This document shows positions 23,401 through 34,654 of a stretch of DNA of 64,000 bases, piece by piece (positions within the stretch are counted from its first letter, which is position 1; each line of letters starts with the position of its first letter). Location of the stretch: positions 620,001 to 684,000 of the forward strand of contig JAEHOE010000053.1 in the NCBI GenBank assembly GCA_016858145.1, read 5' to 3'. This stretch comes from Edaphochlamys debaryana. Taxonomy: Eukaryota > Chlorophyta > Chlorophyceae > Chlamydomonadales. The position numbers and the translations under genes were made by a program. Under the pieces are notes generated by a model, which saw only the letters and a list, made by a program, of their open reading frames with translations, did no database searches and was not told the DNA's origin.

Positions 23401-26400
23401 CCATCGCCTCCATCCACACCGCACCTTGAGCCCCTGGCACCCACATCTCCAAAGCCACATTCACCGCTGGCGCCGAAGCCTCCTTCTCCACTGCCTCCTA
23501 AGCCACCGGCGCCCCTCCCCCCCAAGCCGCCATCCCCTTCGCCCCCCAAGCCCCCTGCGCCCAAGCCACCGTCCCCACCTGATGACGATGTTGCGGGGTA
23601 CTATGAGAGCCTCCCCTGGGATGCACCTGTCATTGCCCTGGCCCTGGCCAACGGTGAGCACGCCTAGGGTGCACTGTCGCATCTGCCTAGCTAGTGCTGC
23701 GTGCTGCTTTGGTTGCGCTCCCCTCCCCCTCCACAAGTCCACATTCGCCAATGCCTCAACATGACTTCCCCCATCAGTGCCCGGCACCCGGACATACTGG
23801 TTCATGGAGCGAGCCTATGGACCCACCGAGAGTGAGCAGTCACTTGCCGAGGTCCAATGAGGCGATGCAGAGCTTAGGGTTGTCGAGACCTTACTCACTT
23901 GTGGCTCTCCTGCAGACCTGGGCACCGGCCTCACGACTGCCACTCTCGACGTAGAGACCGGAGAGGTGAGGCGAGGACAGTGCCGAGGGGGGCTGGCGCG
24001 TGCCGCAGGACCTCCCCGTGTCGGGGATGGTCAGGGAGCGGGGAATCGCGTGTCGGGGCAGCGTACGGCGACACGCGGGTCGTATGTGGAGCTCACCTCT
24101 GCTTCACCAGGCCTTACCATATAGCAGCGGGCATCACATAGGCCCTGATCACGCTCACAAGAGCGCTAATAGCGCTGAGCGATAGCGACAGCTCGCAAAC
24201 GCCCTCGCGCAACAGCTTCACCAGGGCAGCTCCCAACACCTTACGCAAGATGCGTCTACTGCATGTGACAATTACACGTGGCTTAAGAGAGCATTTGCGC
24301 AGATTCTGCGGACGGCATGCTCGCGAGTCGCTGGCCAATAAACGCGGGCCTGCGAGCTGGACGCAAGCCAGCAGAAGCTATCACGAGGAATCGGTCAATA
24401 GCTGGGATGCACGACCACCGAGGCCAGGGTGCGACCGCTCGCCCGTCCCCACACGCGAGTCCCCGCACGTTGACTTCCTCTGCCAGACCCGGCCGTCCTG
24501 TCCCGTTGGGCGGTGTCGCCCGGTCTGCCAAGCTTTTCCGTAAGCTGCTGAACTTGACATGCCGGCTCCCTAACCTTGCAGTCCAAGCTGTACAACCCGG
24601 TGAAGAACCCGGGCTGCGCTGGGTTCCTGATCACTGAGGACGACAAGATCACGCTGTTTGGCGGTGACGTGGGCAGCTCTGTCCGAGGCCTCTCTGATGG
24701 CCGCGCCTACATCCACGTGCGTCATGACTGGGATGGGTCCAATAGTGTAGCGTCCAAAGACCCAGGGCGCATGGAAGACCGCAGGCGAACCCCCCTCGCA
24801 CCCCGTAGCTCCGAGCTGACCGACCCCCTGCCCCTGCGCTCCGATCAATCCCCACCGCCTGCCCCTCTCCTTTGGATTTCCTCACAGCAATTCGACGCGG
24901 CGACCACGTCCAACGTCCAGGTCACGCTCATGCAGAAGCCCCGCTGGTACCCCACCCCACTGCGGCTGTACGACGGCAAGGTAGGCTGCAACCTCGGGTG
25001 GGGCCGCTGACCCGGAACCACCTCGTCCGTATCTCAATCTTGTAGTGCGGAGCTCAGGTTTCAAGCTGTGCAATCTCCCCTGATGTCCTGCGTGCCTCAC
25101 GTCCCTGCCTTCCCTCAGATCCTGATCGTGGGCGGGTCAGAGTTTTGCCTCAAGGGCCAGGTGTGGTATTTTGCCGAGCTCTGGAACCCGGCCGTCCCCA
25201 AGGCGGCGACGGTCAACGTGACCATGCCGCCCAACTTCGTCAAGCACTTGGGCATGAGCTGGTGAGCAGTGCGCCCATGAGAGGACTCACCCTGATCACC
25301 GAAACTCTTTCCGTGAAACTAGAATTATACACAGGCCTGCCTCCCATCGCTCGTGCGTGGCGGTCTGGGGCTTTAGGGCCCCCACGCGGGGCGGCACTGC
25401 AGCAGGGCTGTGTGTGGTCAGTGGGCGGTCGTCCTGTCGTTGGCCTCACGCAAGACCCCGTTGTTCCCGTTGTTCCCGTTGTTCCCGTTGTTCCCCAGGT
25501 ATCCTCTGATATTTTTGATGCCCAAGGGTGAGTGCGTCCAGGACGAGCGGTGTGCCCGGGTCGGCACGGGGCTCGGGGTCTGGCTTGCACGTGGGTCCGG
25601 AAGGGTTGCCTCAAGAACATGGAGCATCGAGGTTGTCGTGGTTGTGTGTTGTCCGTCAACCCATTCATCAGGCGAGATCGTGTGGTTCGTGGAGAAGAGC
25701 GGCGCTGTGACCGACAAGAACTTCAAGGTCCTGTTTGATCTGCCCGACATCCCAGTGGGGTGAGCAAAGGGAGACCGCACCGGGGCCGGGCAACCGCCTC
25801 CAGGGCCGTTCACAGCGAGCCTCTGCTTGTGGCTCGCCAGTCAACGTGGATTTGGGCTCCTCCTCGCAGCTACTGCACCATGTTCCCAAAGACGTCATCG
25901 ATTGCTCAGCTCGCCTGGTACCCGCCCTTCGACCGCTTGCGCTTCGTGATCTTCGGCGGCACGGTACGTGGGGCGCTGAGCAAGGCTGAGCTCTGTCACG
26001 CGGCGCACATTCTAAGGCACATCTTGCCATATGCCAAACGTGCTCCCTTCGCCCTGTGCCCCCAGGACTGTGGCGCCACCACCGCCACCACCGCCGCCAG
26101 CACGAGCCTGCGCATGGAGGTCTTCTACTGCAAGGAGCACCCCAGCGGCCTGTGCCACACGCCCTGGGTGGTGGAGAACATGCTGAACATTCCCCGGGTG
26201 ATGGGAGACGCCACCACAATGCCCAATGGCAAGGTCTACTTGCACGGAGGGGCGCAGGTGGGCTGGGGGTCGCCTGGGGCCTTATCGTGCTGGGCCTTCC
26301 TAGTCAATGCTGCGGCGCAGGGCGCTCGGAGGTCGATAGGCCATACTGTCGCCCCCAGCTGCATGCACTCGGTGACCCCTGTAAACCAGCTCTTCCCTTT

Positions 26401-27450
26401 CCCTGGCACCCCTCGCAGAAAGGAGGCGCCAACGCGGGCCCGGCTTCCTCGGTGGCGAACTGGCAGAACCTCATGTATGACCCCGAGGCCCCCGAGGGCT
26501 CTCGCTACTCCAAGTGGGAGTTCTGCAAGATTGCCCGCATGTACCACTCCGCCAACTGCCTCGACCCGACCGGCAAGATCCTGATTGCCGGATCCGAGAA
26601 TAGCGGGAACTACAGCCTGCTGGTGCGTGGGGGTGGGGCGAAGCGGCGCAGCCACCATATGCGCGCATGCAACCACAATACCTCACGATCCGCTGGTGAC
26701 AGCAGATGCCGTGCCCGACTCATGCTTCCTCCTCCGCCCTCCCTGACCGTGTTCCCTCCCTCCCCAGGCCTTGGGTATGGAGCTGCCGCCAAAGCCACCC
26801 AAGGAGCTCCGTCTGCAGTGGGGCATCCCCACTGAGATTGGTCCCATGCGGCAGCGCCCCGTCATCCTGACCCACCCCGCCGTCATCACACGCGGAACGT
26901 GGGTGCCGTGGAGGGCAAGGACTTGTAATGCTGGCTGCCAGTCGTGCATTACGCGGGCCTCTACTCACTGCGTGACCTTCTTAGTAGAAGGACAGCCTTA
27001 GCTGATTACCGCCCCTTATCACCGCGCGCGACCCTCCCCTCACCGCCCTCCGCAGCACCTTTCTTGTCACCTACTCGTACGCTGAGGGAGAGCTTGAGGG
27101 CGCAACCCTGGCGGCCCCCTGCGCCACCACCCACTCCCTTCACATGAACTCCCGAGTCCTCTTCCTTGATGTGAGGGGGGGGCACGGGGTCCAGGATGAG
27201 CAATGCATCAGCACAAAGTTACAAACTACCCCTTTGTTGCCGTGCTCTCCGCGCACCTAAGCTATGCCCTGTGTATCCCTTGTCATCCATCTCCGCCCCT
27301 TAGATTGTGGACTTTCCGACCCCTGACAGCGTGGAGATTGCGGCCCCTCCGCTGGGCCTGTTTGGCGATGCGCTCCTGGGCAGCTTCCTGCTGTTCCTGC
27401 GGGGCCAGGCGGGCACGTACAGCGAGGCCGTGTGGGTCATGGTGGCCTAA
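20456..27450 (+). CDS. Secreted glyoxal-oxidase-type copper radical oxidase, copy B, ~1235 aa
   Basis: Same family and likely reaction as copy A. Twenty-one exons in phase: 20456-21830, 21938-22026, 22226-22286, 22389-22579, 22727-22781, 22865-22946, 23169-23239, 23345-23653, 23778-23831, 23916-23965, 24582-24716, 24888-24980, 25119-25261, 25499-25527, 25672-25759, 25870-25963, 26066-26257, 26419-26622, 26768-26898, 27056-27170, 27304-27450. A signal peptide (core WLAALCLALISAALLTAAA) leads into a long Ser/Pro-rich stalk made of 24-residue repeats and PSYPPSYPP motifs, absent from A. Then come Cys-rich module 1, a short Pro linker, module 2, a PKPP linker and the oxidase core: Cys ~791, RWYPTP Tyr ~845, MYH ~1079-1080, [11 protein letters not shown]is ~1175. 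First exon fuses what are two exons in A. Confidence 0.88.
20865..21240 (+). repeat. 72-bp coding minisatellite in copy B
   Basis: About five tandem 72-bp units (visible by comparing cccggcccag at 20881 and 20953, and ccaggac at 21031, 21103 and 21175) encode 24-residue Ser-Pro-Arg-His units such as SPAQSPRHPRAPRSP. Units differ by a few bases only. SP/PP motifs suggest an O-glycosylated wall stalk. Confidence 0.85.
23966..24581 (+). other. Conserved ~600-bp intron of oxidase copy B
   Basis: This 616-bp intron occupies the same position and phase as the long introns in copies A and C and aligns with both. The conserved hairpin lies at 24047-24077 with a 9-bp stem. The flanking exon and intron layout is also shared. 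Confidence 0.7.
25461..25496 (+). repeat. 9-bp tandem repeat at an intron 3' end
   Basis: Four copies of ttgttcccg run straight into the acceptor of copy B intron 13 and form its pyrimidine-rich tract. Confidence 0.9.
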
Positions 27451-28469
27451 GGGGGCAGTCTACCGAGCGCACCCTCTGCGAATAAGAGGTGCTGGACCCA
27501 GTATGCGCATAGTTAGAGCTAGGATGGGGGGAAGAAGCGTCCGGGCTCATTCCATGGTACCTCAGAGGTCTATCCACGCGAGGGAATGGTGATGAAGTGG
27601 ATTGGGTGTGATAGCATTGCGGGGCGATCCTTCAGTGCTGAGCCTTGGAGGGTGTGACCACGTCAGCGGGCCCCTGGGGCGGTCGAGTTCATATGCACAT
27701 GGTGGGGAAGGGTGCCCATGAGTCATGGCAGCTGGGTATTCATGTGCTGTTCAGCGGTGCGCTTCAGGATGGGGGTCCAAGAGCCAAAACTATGCTCAAC
27801 CTAGAGGGCACGTGGGTGTGCATGGCTCCACGCGCTTCGGCGTTCGGGTATGGCTGGGGTATCGTGATTGGGGCAAAGCGTCATGGACTCCGATGTGTTC
27901 AGGGTGATATTGGCACAGGCCTGATCGGCCGGTGGCGGTCCTGTCGGCGTTACGGCCGGACCTTGAAGCGGCCGGGGCGGACTGCTGGCCCCGGTGTGGA
28001 TGTCAGTGCGCTTGGCCCGCCCGTGTCAAGGCCCGGGGTGTTGTTGGCGGCGGAGGGCTGGTGGGAGTAGTGCTGGCAACGAGTCTTGGACTCGGCAGGG
28101 TATAGGTGCATGTTAGGGGAGCGCGTCAAGGGCCCCCACATGTGATGCAACTGGCGGCGGAGGTCTGTTGGGAGTGGTGGCGACAGCTTGGCGTTCAGGC
28201 CGCTGTCCTGGCGGCGTCAGGGGAGTACCGGCGGCCCAGGGCTGAGTGGCCAGGGCGTACCGGCGTTCGCTGCGGACCGCGCGCATGGTGGGAACGCCCA
28301 AGAAGTACGGCGGTTTACGGTTGAACCGGGGCCGAGGTCATAATCGAACGAAGGCTCAAAGAGCGTTTCACCTTCAGATAGCCTTACACACCACGCTCAT
28401 CCTTATCCACACCGTGCTAGCACCACCGCCAAGCCTAGGCCTGCCGGCGGCGTGGAGCCCTGGACAAGA
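27451..28469. other. Intergenic region between oxidase copies B and C
   Basis: Holds the 3' UTR of B and the promoter of C. No gene, TGTAA signal or clear TATA box was seen. Short frames have no support. Confidence 0.5.
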
Positions 28470-31400
28470 ATGGCCGCACTCGGCGGCAGTCGCCGGAGCC
28501 GAGGGTTGCCGGCCCCGGCACCTCTGCTCTCCGCCGCTGTCTTACTGCTCCTGACGGCTGTCGTCGCTGCTACCGACCACGAGTCGTCAAGGGACGGCGA
28601 TGGCCAGCGCCTGGGCACCGTTGCGTCGAGTAGCGGAGGGACCGATCCCATGACCCGCCGCGGCCAGCGCTCCGCTGCTGCAACTACAGGCCACGGCGAG
28701 CTGTCAGTTGAGGAGCTCTCTGCGGTGGCAGATGCTGAGCTCGCAGCCTTGGAGTCTCACAGCGCAGGCCGGCGACTGACCATCGCTCGCCAGCTAACCG
28801 AGGGCAGTGCGCCCCCGCCCCGCCGCCGTCGACCCCCTCCCCCACCTGAATGGCCGACCTACCCTGCTGAGGCCCCTCCCACTCCCCGTCGAAGCCTGCA
28901 GCCTCCCCCTCGCCGACGCAAGGCCCCTTGTTCCCGCTCGCCTCCGCTCTCCTACCCAGTGTTCCCCTCGTCGCCTCCGTACCCGCCTCCTGCCTACGCC
29001 ATGCCCGCGTATCCACCCCCCTATTACTCGGCACCAGCTTACCCGCCCCCTTTCTATTCCGCTCCCAGCCACCCTCCAGCGTATCCCGCCTTGTACCCGC
29101 CACCCCACCGCCCACCGCTGTCGCCAGAGGTGGCCCCAAACCCGCCATCACCTGCACCCCCTCTACCGCCGTCGCCTCTGCTGCAGCCGCCCCCTGCGCC
29201 TATCCCCTCGCCGAGCCCACCATTCCCGTTGCCGCCTTCCCCCCAACCTCCCAACCCGCCTGGTCCCTTGCCCCCCAAGCCTCCCTCTCCTCAACCTCCC
29301 AATCCGCCTGGGCCTCTGCCCCCCAAGCCACCATCCCCTCCACCTCCCATTCCGCCTGGGCCTCTGCCCCCGAAGCCACCTGCTCCTCTCCCGCCCAAGC
29401 CGCCTGCTCCTCTCCCGCCGAAGCCGCCTGCGCCCTTGCCCCCCAAGCCCCCTGCGCCTCTGCCCCCGAAGCCGCCAGCGCCCCTGCCCCCGAAGCCACC
29501 TGCTCCTCTCCCGCCCAAGCCCCCTGCGCCTCAACCTCCCAATCCGCCTGGGCCTCTGCCCCCCAAGCCACCATCCCCTCCACCTCCCATTCCGCCTGAG
29601 CCTCTGCCCCCGAAGCCACCTGCTCCTCTCCCGCCCAAGCCGCCTGCTCCTCTCCCGCCGAAGCCGCCTGCGCCCTTGCCCCCCAAGCCCCCTGCGCCTC
29701 TCCCCCCAAAACCGCCAGCGCCCCTGCCCCCGAAGCCGCCTGCTCCTCTCCCGCCCAAGCCGCCTGCTCCTCTCCCGCCGAAGCCGCCTGCGCCCTTGCC
29801 CCCCAAGCCCCCTGCGCCTCTTCCCCCGAAGCCGCCAGCACCCCTGCCCCCGAAGCCCCCTGCGCCCCTTCCCCCGAAGCCGCCGGCTCCTCTCCTACCC
29901 AAGCCGCCGGCTCCCAAGCCGCCGTCCCCACCTGATGACTATGTTGCGGGCTACTACGAGAGCCTCCTCTGGGACGCCCCTGTCATTGCTCTGGCTCTGG
30001 CCATCGGTAAGCTAGCAGGAGGACTGCTCGTTCTTGCGCTTTGCATCACATCGTCTTCCCTTCCCTGCTTACCTGCACCGATGTCTCACCGTGACCTCCC
30101 ACAACAGTGCCCAAGACGCGCACCTATTGGTTCATGGAGAGAGCCTATGGGCCTGGCGAGAGTGAGCAGTCAGTTGCTGAGTTTTTGGAGGGCCGTTGAA
30201 CAGCTGTATGTCGAGCAGTCATCGACTCACGGCATCCTTGCAGATCTGGGCATCGGCCTCACAACTGCCACTCTCAACGTAGAAACCGGAGAGGTGCGCT
30301 TTGCAGGGGATAAGGGCACCAGGGGGGAGAGAGGGGGAGGGAAGCGGGCCGCAGCATCTCGCCGTGTCGGGGATGGTCGGGGAGCGGGACGCGCGTGTCG
30401 GGGCAGCGTACGGCGACACGCGGGTCGTATGAGGAGCTCGCTGCATCGCCAGGCCTTACCATATAGCAGCGGGCATCACATAGGCCCTGATCACGCTCAC
30501 AAGAGCTCAATTAGCGCTGAGCGATAGCGACAGCTCGCAAACGCCCTCGCGCAACAGCTGCACCAGGGCAGCCCCGAACACCTTGAGCAACATGATGCTA
30601 GTACCTGTGACATATACACGTGGCTTAAGAGAGCATTTGCCCAGAAGTCGCGGACATCATACTCGCGAGTCGCTGGCCAACAAACGCGGGCCTGCGAGCT
30701 GGATGCAAGCCAGCAGAAGCTATGACGCTGAACTGCATAACAGCTGGGATGCGCGACCACCGAGGCCAGGGTGCGACCGCTCGCCCGTCCCCACACAGCC
30801 CCTGCTGTCCCCTCCCCGACCAGCGTGTCCCTGTCTGCTGAGCATGTATGCAAGCGGCTGAGCTTGCCACTCCATCTCCCCAACCTTGCAGTCCAAGCTG
30901 TACAACGCCGTGAAGAACCCGGGCTGCGCTGGGTTCCTGATCACTGAGGACGACAAGATCACGCTGTTTGGCGGTGACGTCGGCAGTCCTGTGCGAGGCC
31001 TCTCTGATGGCCGTTCCTACATCCACGTGCGTGATTAACATGGGAGCGCTCTGCCCCCTAGCTCCACACCCAGACATCGAGGGCGCAAGCAAGGCCGTGC
31101 AGGCCACCCCCTTGCAAAGCGTAGCCCCGAGCTCACCGACCCCTGTCAACTGAACCCCCGCCCCTGCGCTCCACCAACCCCAAAACGACTGCCCAACATC
31201 CTTGCCCCTCACAGCAATTCGACGCGGCGACCACGTCTAACGTCCAGGTCACACTCATGCAGAAGCCCCGCTGGTACCCCACGCCTCTGCGGCTGAATGA
31301 CGGCAAGGTGCGAGCCAACCTGCGGGCAAGGGAGCAGTGGGGGCCGAAGATCTGCCACTTGAGACCCATGCCTCACACCAGCACAACCGGCACCCATACA

Positions 31401-33544
31401 GAACTGACTTGGACGTGTGATGCGTGCAGGTCCTGATCGTGGGCGGCTCGGAGTTCTGCCTCAAGGGCCCCACCTGGAACTTCTCTGAGGTGTGGGACCC
31501 GGCCAAACCCACGGCCCTCACGGCCCAGGTGACCATGCCGCCCAACTTTGTCAAGAACATGGGACTCAACTGGTGAGCCGCGCGCACGAAGAATACTCAG
31601 CTAAGGCCGGCATGTCCCTTACAATTTGAGATAGCAAGGGCTGCCTAAGTTGTGCTTGAGCCTGACTCCAGTAGCGCCGCGCGTCGGGCCGTGCTACCCC
31701 TCCCCCAGGTACCCCACAATACGCATGATGCCCAAGGGCGAAATCGTGTGGTTTGTGGAGAAGAGCGGCGCTGTGACTGACCAGAAGTTCAACGTCCTCT
31801 TCGACCTGCCCGACATCCCCGTGGGGTGAGCGAAGGGAGGCCGCACCGGGGCTGGGCACCGGGGCCTAGGATCGCACGCCAACGCCAACCCCTTTCCGTT
31901 TCCCAGGTACTGCACAATGTTCCCCACCACGTCCTCGCTCGCTGAGCTGGCTTGGCTCCCTCCCTACGACCGCCTTCGCTTCGTTATCTTCGGCGGCACG
32001 GTAAGCGTGGCGCTGAGCAAGGCTGAGCTCTGTCACGCGGCGCACATCCTAAGGCACATCTTGCCATATGCCAAACGCGCTCCCTTCGCCCTGTGCCCCC
32101 AGGACTGTGGCGCCACCACCGCCACGACCGCCGCCACCACGAGCCTGCGCATGGAGGTCTTCTACTGCAAGGAGCACCCCAGCGGCCTGTGCCACACGCC
32201 CTGGGTGGTGGAAAACATGCTGAGCATTCCCCGGGTCATGGGCGACGCCACCACACTGCCCAACGGCAAGATCTACCTGCACGGAGGGGCGCAGGTGGGC
32301 TGGGGGTCGCCTGGGGCCGTGTCGTTCCGGGCCTTCCTAGTCAATGCTGTGGCGCAGGGCGCTCGGAGGTCGACAGGCCATACCTTTGCCCCTGGCTGTA
32401 TAACCTTGACGACCCTTTAGACCAGCTCTTCCCTTTCCCTGGCACCCCTCGCAGAAAGGAGGCGCCAACGCGGGCCCGGCTTCCTCGGTGGCGAACTGGC
32501 AGAACCTCATGTATGACCCCGAGGCCCCCGAGGGCTCTCGCTACTCCAAGTGGGAGTTCTGCAAGATTGCCCGCATGTACCACTCCGCCAACTGCCTCGA
32601 CCCGACCGGCAAGATCCTGATTGCCGGATCCGAGAATAGCGGGAACTACAGCCTGCTGGTGCGTGGGGGTGGGGCGAAGCGGCGCAGCTACCCCTTGGCT
32701 CAACCTTCGGCCTGGGGGCGCGGCGTGAAGCGACTCCGTACCTCGCGACCCGCTGCTCCTCTGCACTGCCCTTTTTTGTTCTAGACCCCGTCGCTGTTGT
32801 GACTGCACATGCCGTGCCCGACTCTTGCCTCGTCCGTCGCTCTCCTTGACCGTGCTTCCTCCCTCCCTCCCCAGGCCCCGGGTATGGAGCTGCCGCCAAA
32901 GCCACCCAAGGAGCTCCGTCTGCAGTGGGGCATCCCCACTGAGATTGGCCCCACACGGCAGCGCCCCGTCATCCTGACCCACCCTGCCGTCATCACACGC
33001 GAAAGGTGGGGAAGAGTGGGCTAGGCCTTCCTGGGGCTAGAGGTTACATCGCTAGCTCCCAGTCTTGCACTGTGCAGTGCCCCTCCTGACCGCCCAGCAC
33101 TTCCCTTCCCGTTTCCCGCAGCACCTTTGTTGTCACCTTCTCTTACGCTGAAGGAGAGCTGGAGGGCGCAACCCTGGCGGCCCCCTGCGCCACCACTCAC
33201 TCACTCCACATGAACTCCCGGGTCATCCTCCTTGACGTGAGGCGGCGGGGGCCACGGGACACAAGGGATGCGGGGCACCGGAGTCAGAACCGGCGATGCG
33301 TCATCACGATGCATGCAGCACCAACTGGGCATCTATTGCTCTACTGGCTGCGCACCTATACCCTTGCACCCCTTCTTACCGATCCTCGGCCCCTCAGATT
33401 GTGGACTCGCCGACCCCCGACAGCGTGGAGATTGCGGCCCCTCCGCTGGGCCTGTTTGGCGATGCGCTCCTGGGCAGCTTCCTGCTGTTCCTGCGGGGCC
33501 AGGCGGGCACGTATAGCGAGGCCGTGTGGGTTACGGTGGCCTAG
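28470..33544 (+). CDS. Secreted glyoxal-oxidase-type copper radical oxidase, copy C, ~1003 aa
   Basis: Same catalytic family as A and B. Thirteen exons in phase: 28470-30006, 30108-30161, 30244-30293, 30892-31026, 31215-31307, 31430-31572, 31709-31825, 31907-32000, 32103-32294, 32455-32658, 32875-33005, 33122-33236, 33398-33544. 28470 is the first ATG of the frame. A signal peptide (core [15 protein letters not shown]) is followed by a short Ser/Arg region, [11 protein letters not shown] motifs and a long PLPPKPPAP rod that enters [11 protein letters not shown] directly. Both Cys-rich modules of A and B are missing. Core residues: CAGFLIT Cys ~559, RWYPTP Tyr ~613, MYH ~847-848, [11 protein letters not shown]is ~943. 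One intron present in A and B is absent. TGTAA at 33660-33664 is the likely poly(A) signal. Confidence 0.88.
29292..29770 (+). repeat. 240-bp tandem duplication in the PPKPP rod of copy C
   Basis: The block starting at 29292 recurs at 29532 with few differences (for example Gly to Glu in [14 protein letters not shown]), an exact 240-bp period adding 80 in-frame residues. Shorter 24-30-bp PLPPKPPAP units fill the rest of the rod to about 29925. Confidence 0.85.
30294..30891 (+). other. Conserved ~600-bp intron of oxidase copy C
   Basis: This 598-bp intron matches the long introns of A and B in position and phase and aligns with both, most closely with B. The conserved hairpin is at 30392-30422. 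Confidence 0.7.
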
Positions 33545-33659
33545 ACTCTTGAGGACTCTTGAACGGGGTTGGGTCCGGACTGGTTGGTGCACAATTGCAA
33601 GTCAAGCGCATAAACGCTGGTTGGGCACCCGGCAGGAACGGGTGCTGCCGCCTGGGTGG

Positions 33660-33664
33660 TGTAA
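33660..33664 (+). terminator. TGTAA poly(A) signal, oxidase copy C
   Basis: TGTAA lies 116 nt after the copy C stop codon, in the expected place for a short 3' UTR. Confidence 0.55.
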
Positions 33665-34500
33665 GCAGCTCTACTAGCCTTGATTATTTACCCTAGCCGT
33701 GCGCATCACTCGTGGGGGGCGAACTGTCAATCAAGCTTGGTGGGAACGGCACTGCTCATCCGGGCACAAGCGCAGGCCACATTGCTGCTGGTTAAGGGGT
33801 ACGCTCCTCCGCCGTACGCCCTTGTGCGGCGGCTTTGATTGGACACGTGGGTTGCTGTGATTACCTCATGCTCTATCTGTCCCCTGGACGGCTGTGTGCA
33901 GTGCCGATGCTGTCTAGCTAGTACGTAGCGCGTATCGAGGCAATCCTTGGGATTCTTGATGGGGGAGGCTTAAGGCGAGGTCTGTTCGCCCGGCCCTCTG
34001 ACACTTCCATGCTTGGACGCCACTGAGACGACGCATCCGACTGTATCAGAACATACTTCTTCCCTAACGGACCGGCCCAGGGATCCCCACCAATACGACA
34101 GACATGCTAGACACCCGAGGAGAACGGTGTGAAGGTATCCTAGGTAATGCTTCCCATGAATGCCAGGGCAACCGACAGGACAGCCAGGATGTGAAAGGTA
34201 GAGAGTTGTAGGAAAGAGATATGCTGGAAGAATCCGGTTGCGGCCGCCCCAGCACTTGAGCCTATGAATGCACGAAAGACGTACGCGCCACACCACCCAC
34301 ACGCCAGGGGTGACATATTTACCCCTGCACACGCACACGCCCTCTTCAATGACCCGGACTCTCCGACTCAGTGCTGACGCCGCCAGGCCCCAGAGGGCGA
34401 CCTCAATCTGCACCCGCACGCAGGGGTCCCGGCGACCGAACGTTCAGAGCGACAAAGACAAGGTCCAGACACACGCACGGTTCGCAAATCTGCTCTCGTA

Positions 34501-34505
34501 TTACA
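34501..34505 (-). terminator. TGTAA poly(A) signal, small wall-protein gene
   Basis: TTACA on the plus strand gives TGTAA on the minus strand, 150 nt after the stop codon of the 34655-35170 gene. Confidence 0.55.
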
Positions 34506-34654
34506 GCAAGCGGAACCGGTCGTAGATATGTACCCAACTACCCATCTCATCAGCCCTTCCCCCGAATCCCCCATCGTTGCTCCGTGCTCCGTCCGTTGTC
34601 CTCAGGTCCAGCAGTCCAGTTGCCAGCTTCACAAAGATCCAACGGCAGATTCGT

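Larger units (their letters stand above)
33545..34654. other. Convergent intergenic region
   Basis: No gene supported. It holds the copy C 3' UTR (TGTAA at 33660-33664) and the 3' UTR of the small wall-protein gene (TTACA at 34501-34505, minus strand). Confidence 0.5.

Noticed and set aside
24250..24543. Open frame in the long intron that is recognisable in A, B and C (LREHL...GPASW...[12 protein letters not shown])
   Set aside because: Most differences between copies change the amino acid, with no excess of third-position changes, and the flanking exons splice in phase without it. It reflects DNA similarity, not coding.
29163..29931. Long minus-strand Gly/Ala-rich frames opposite the PPKPP rod of copy C (and similar ones opposite 20667-21563)
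   Set aside because: They are antisense shadows of Pro-rich repeats, with no splice sites, start context or domain.
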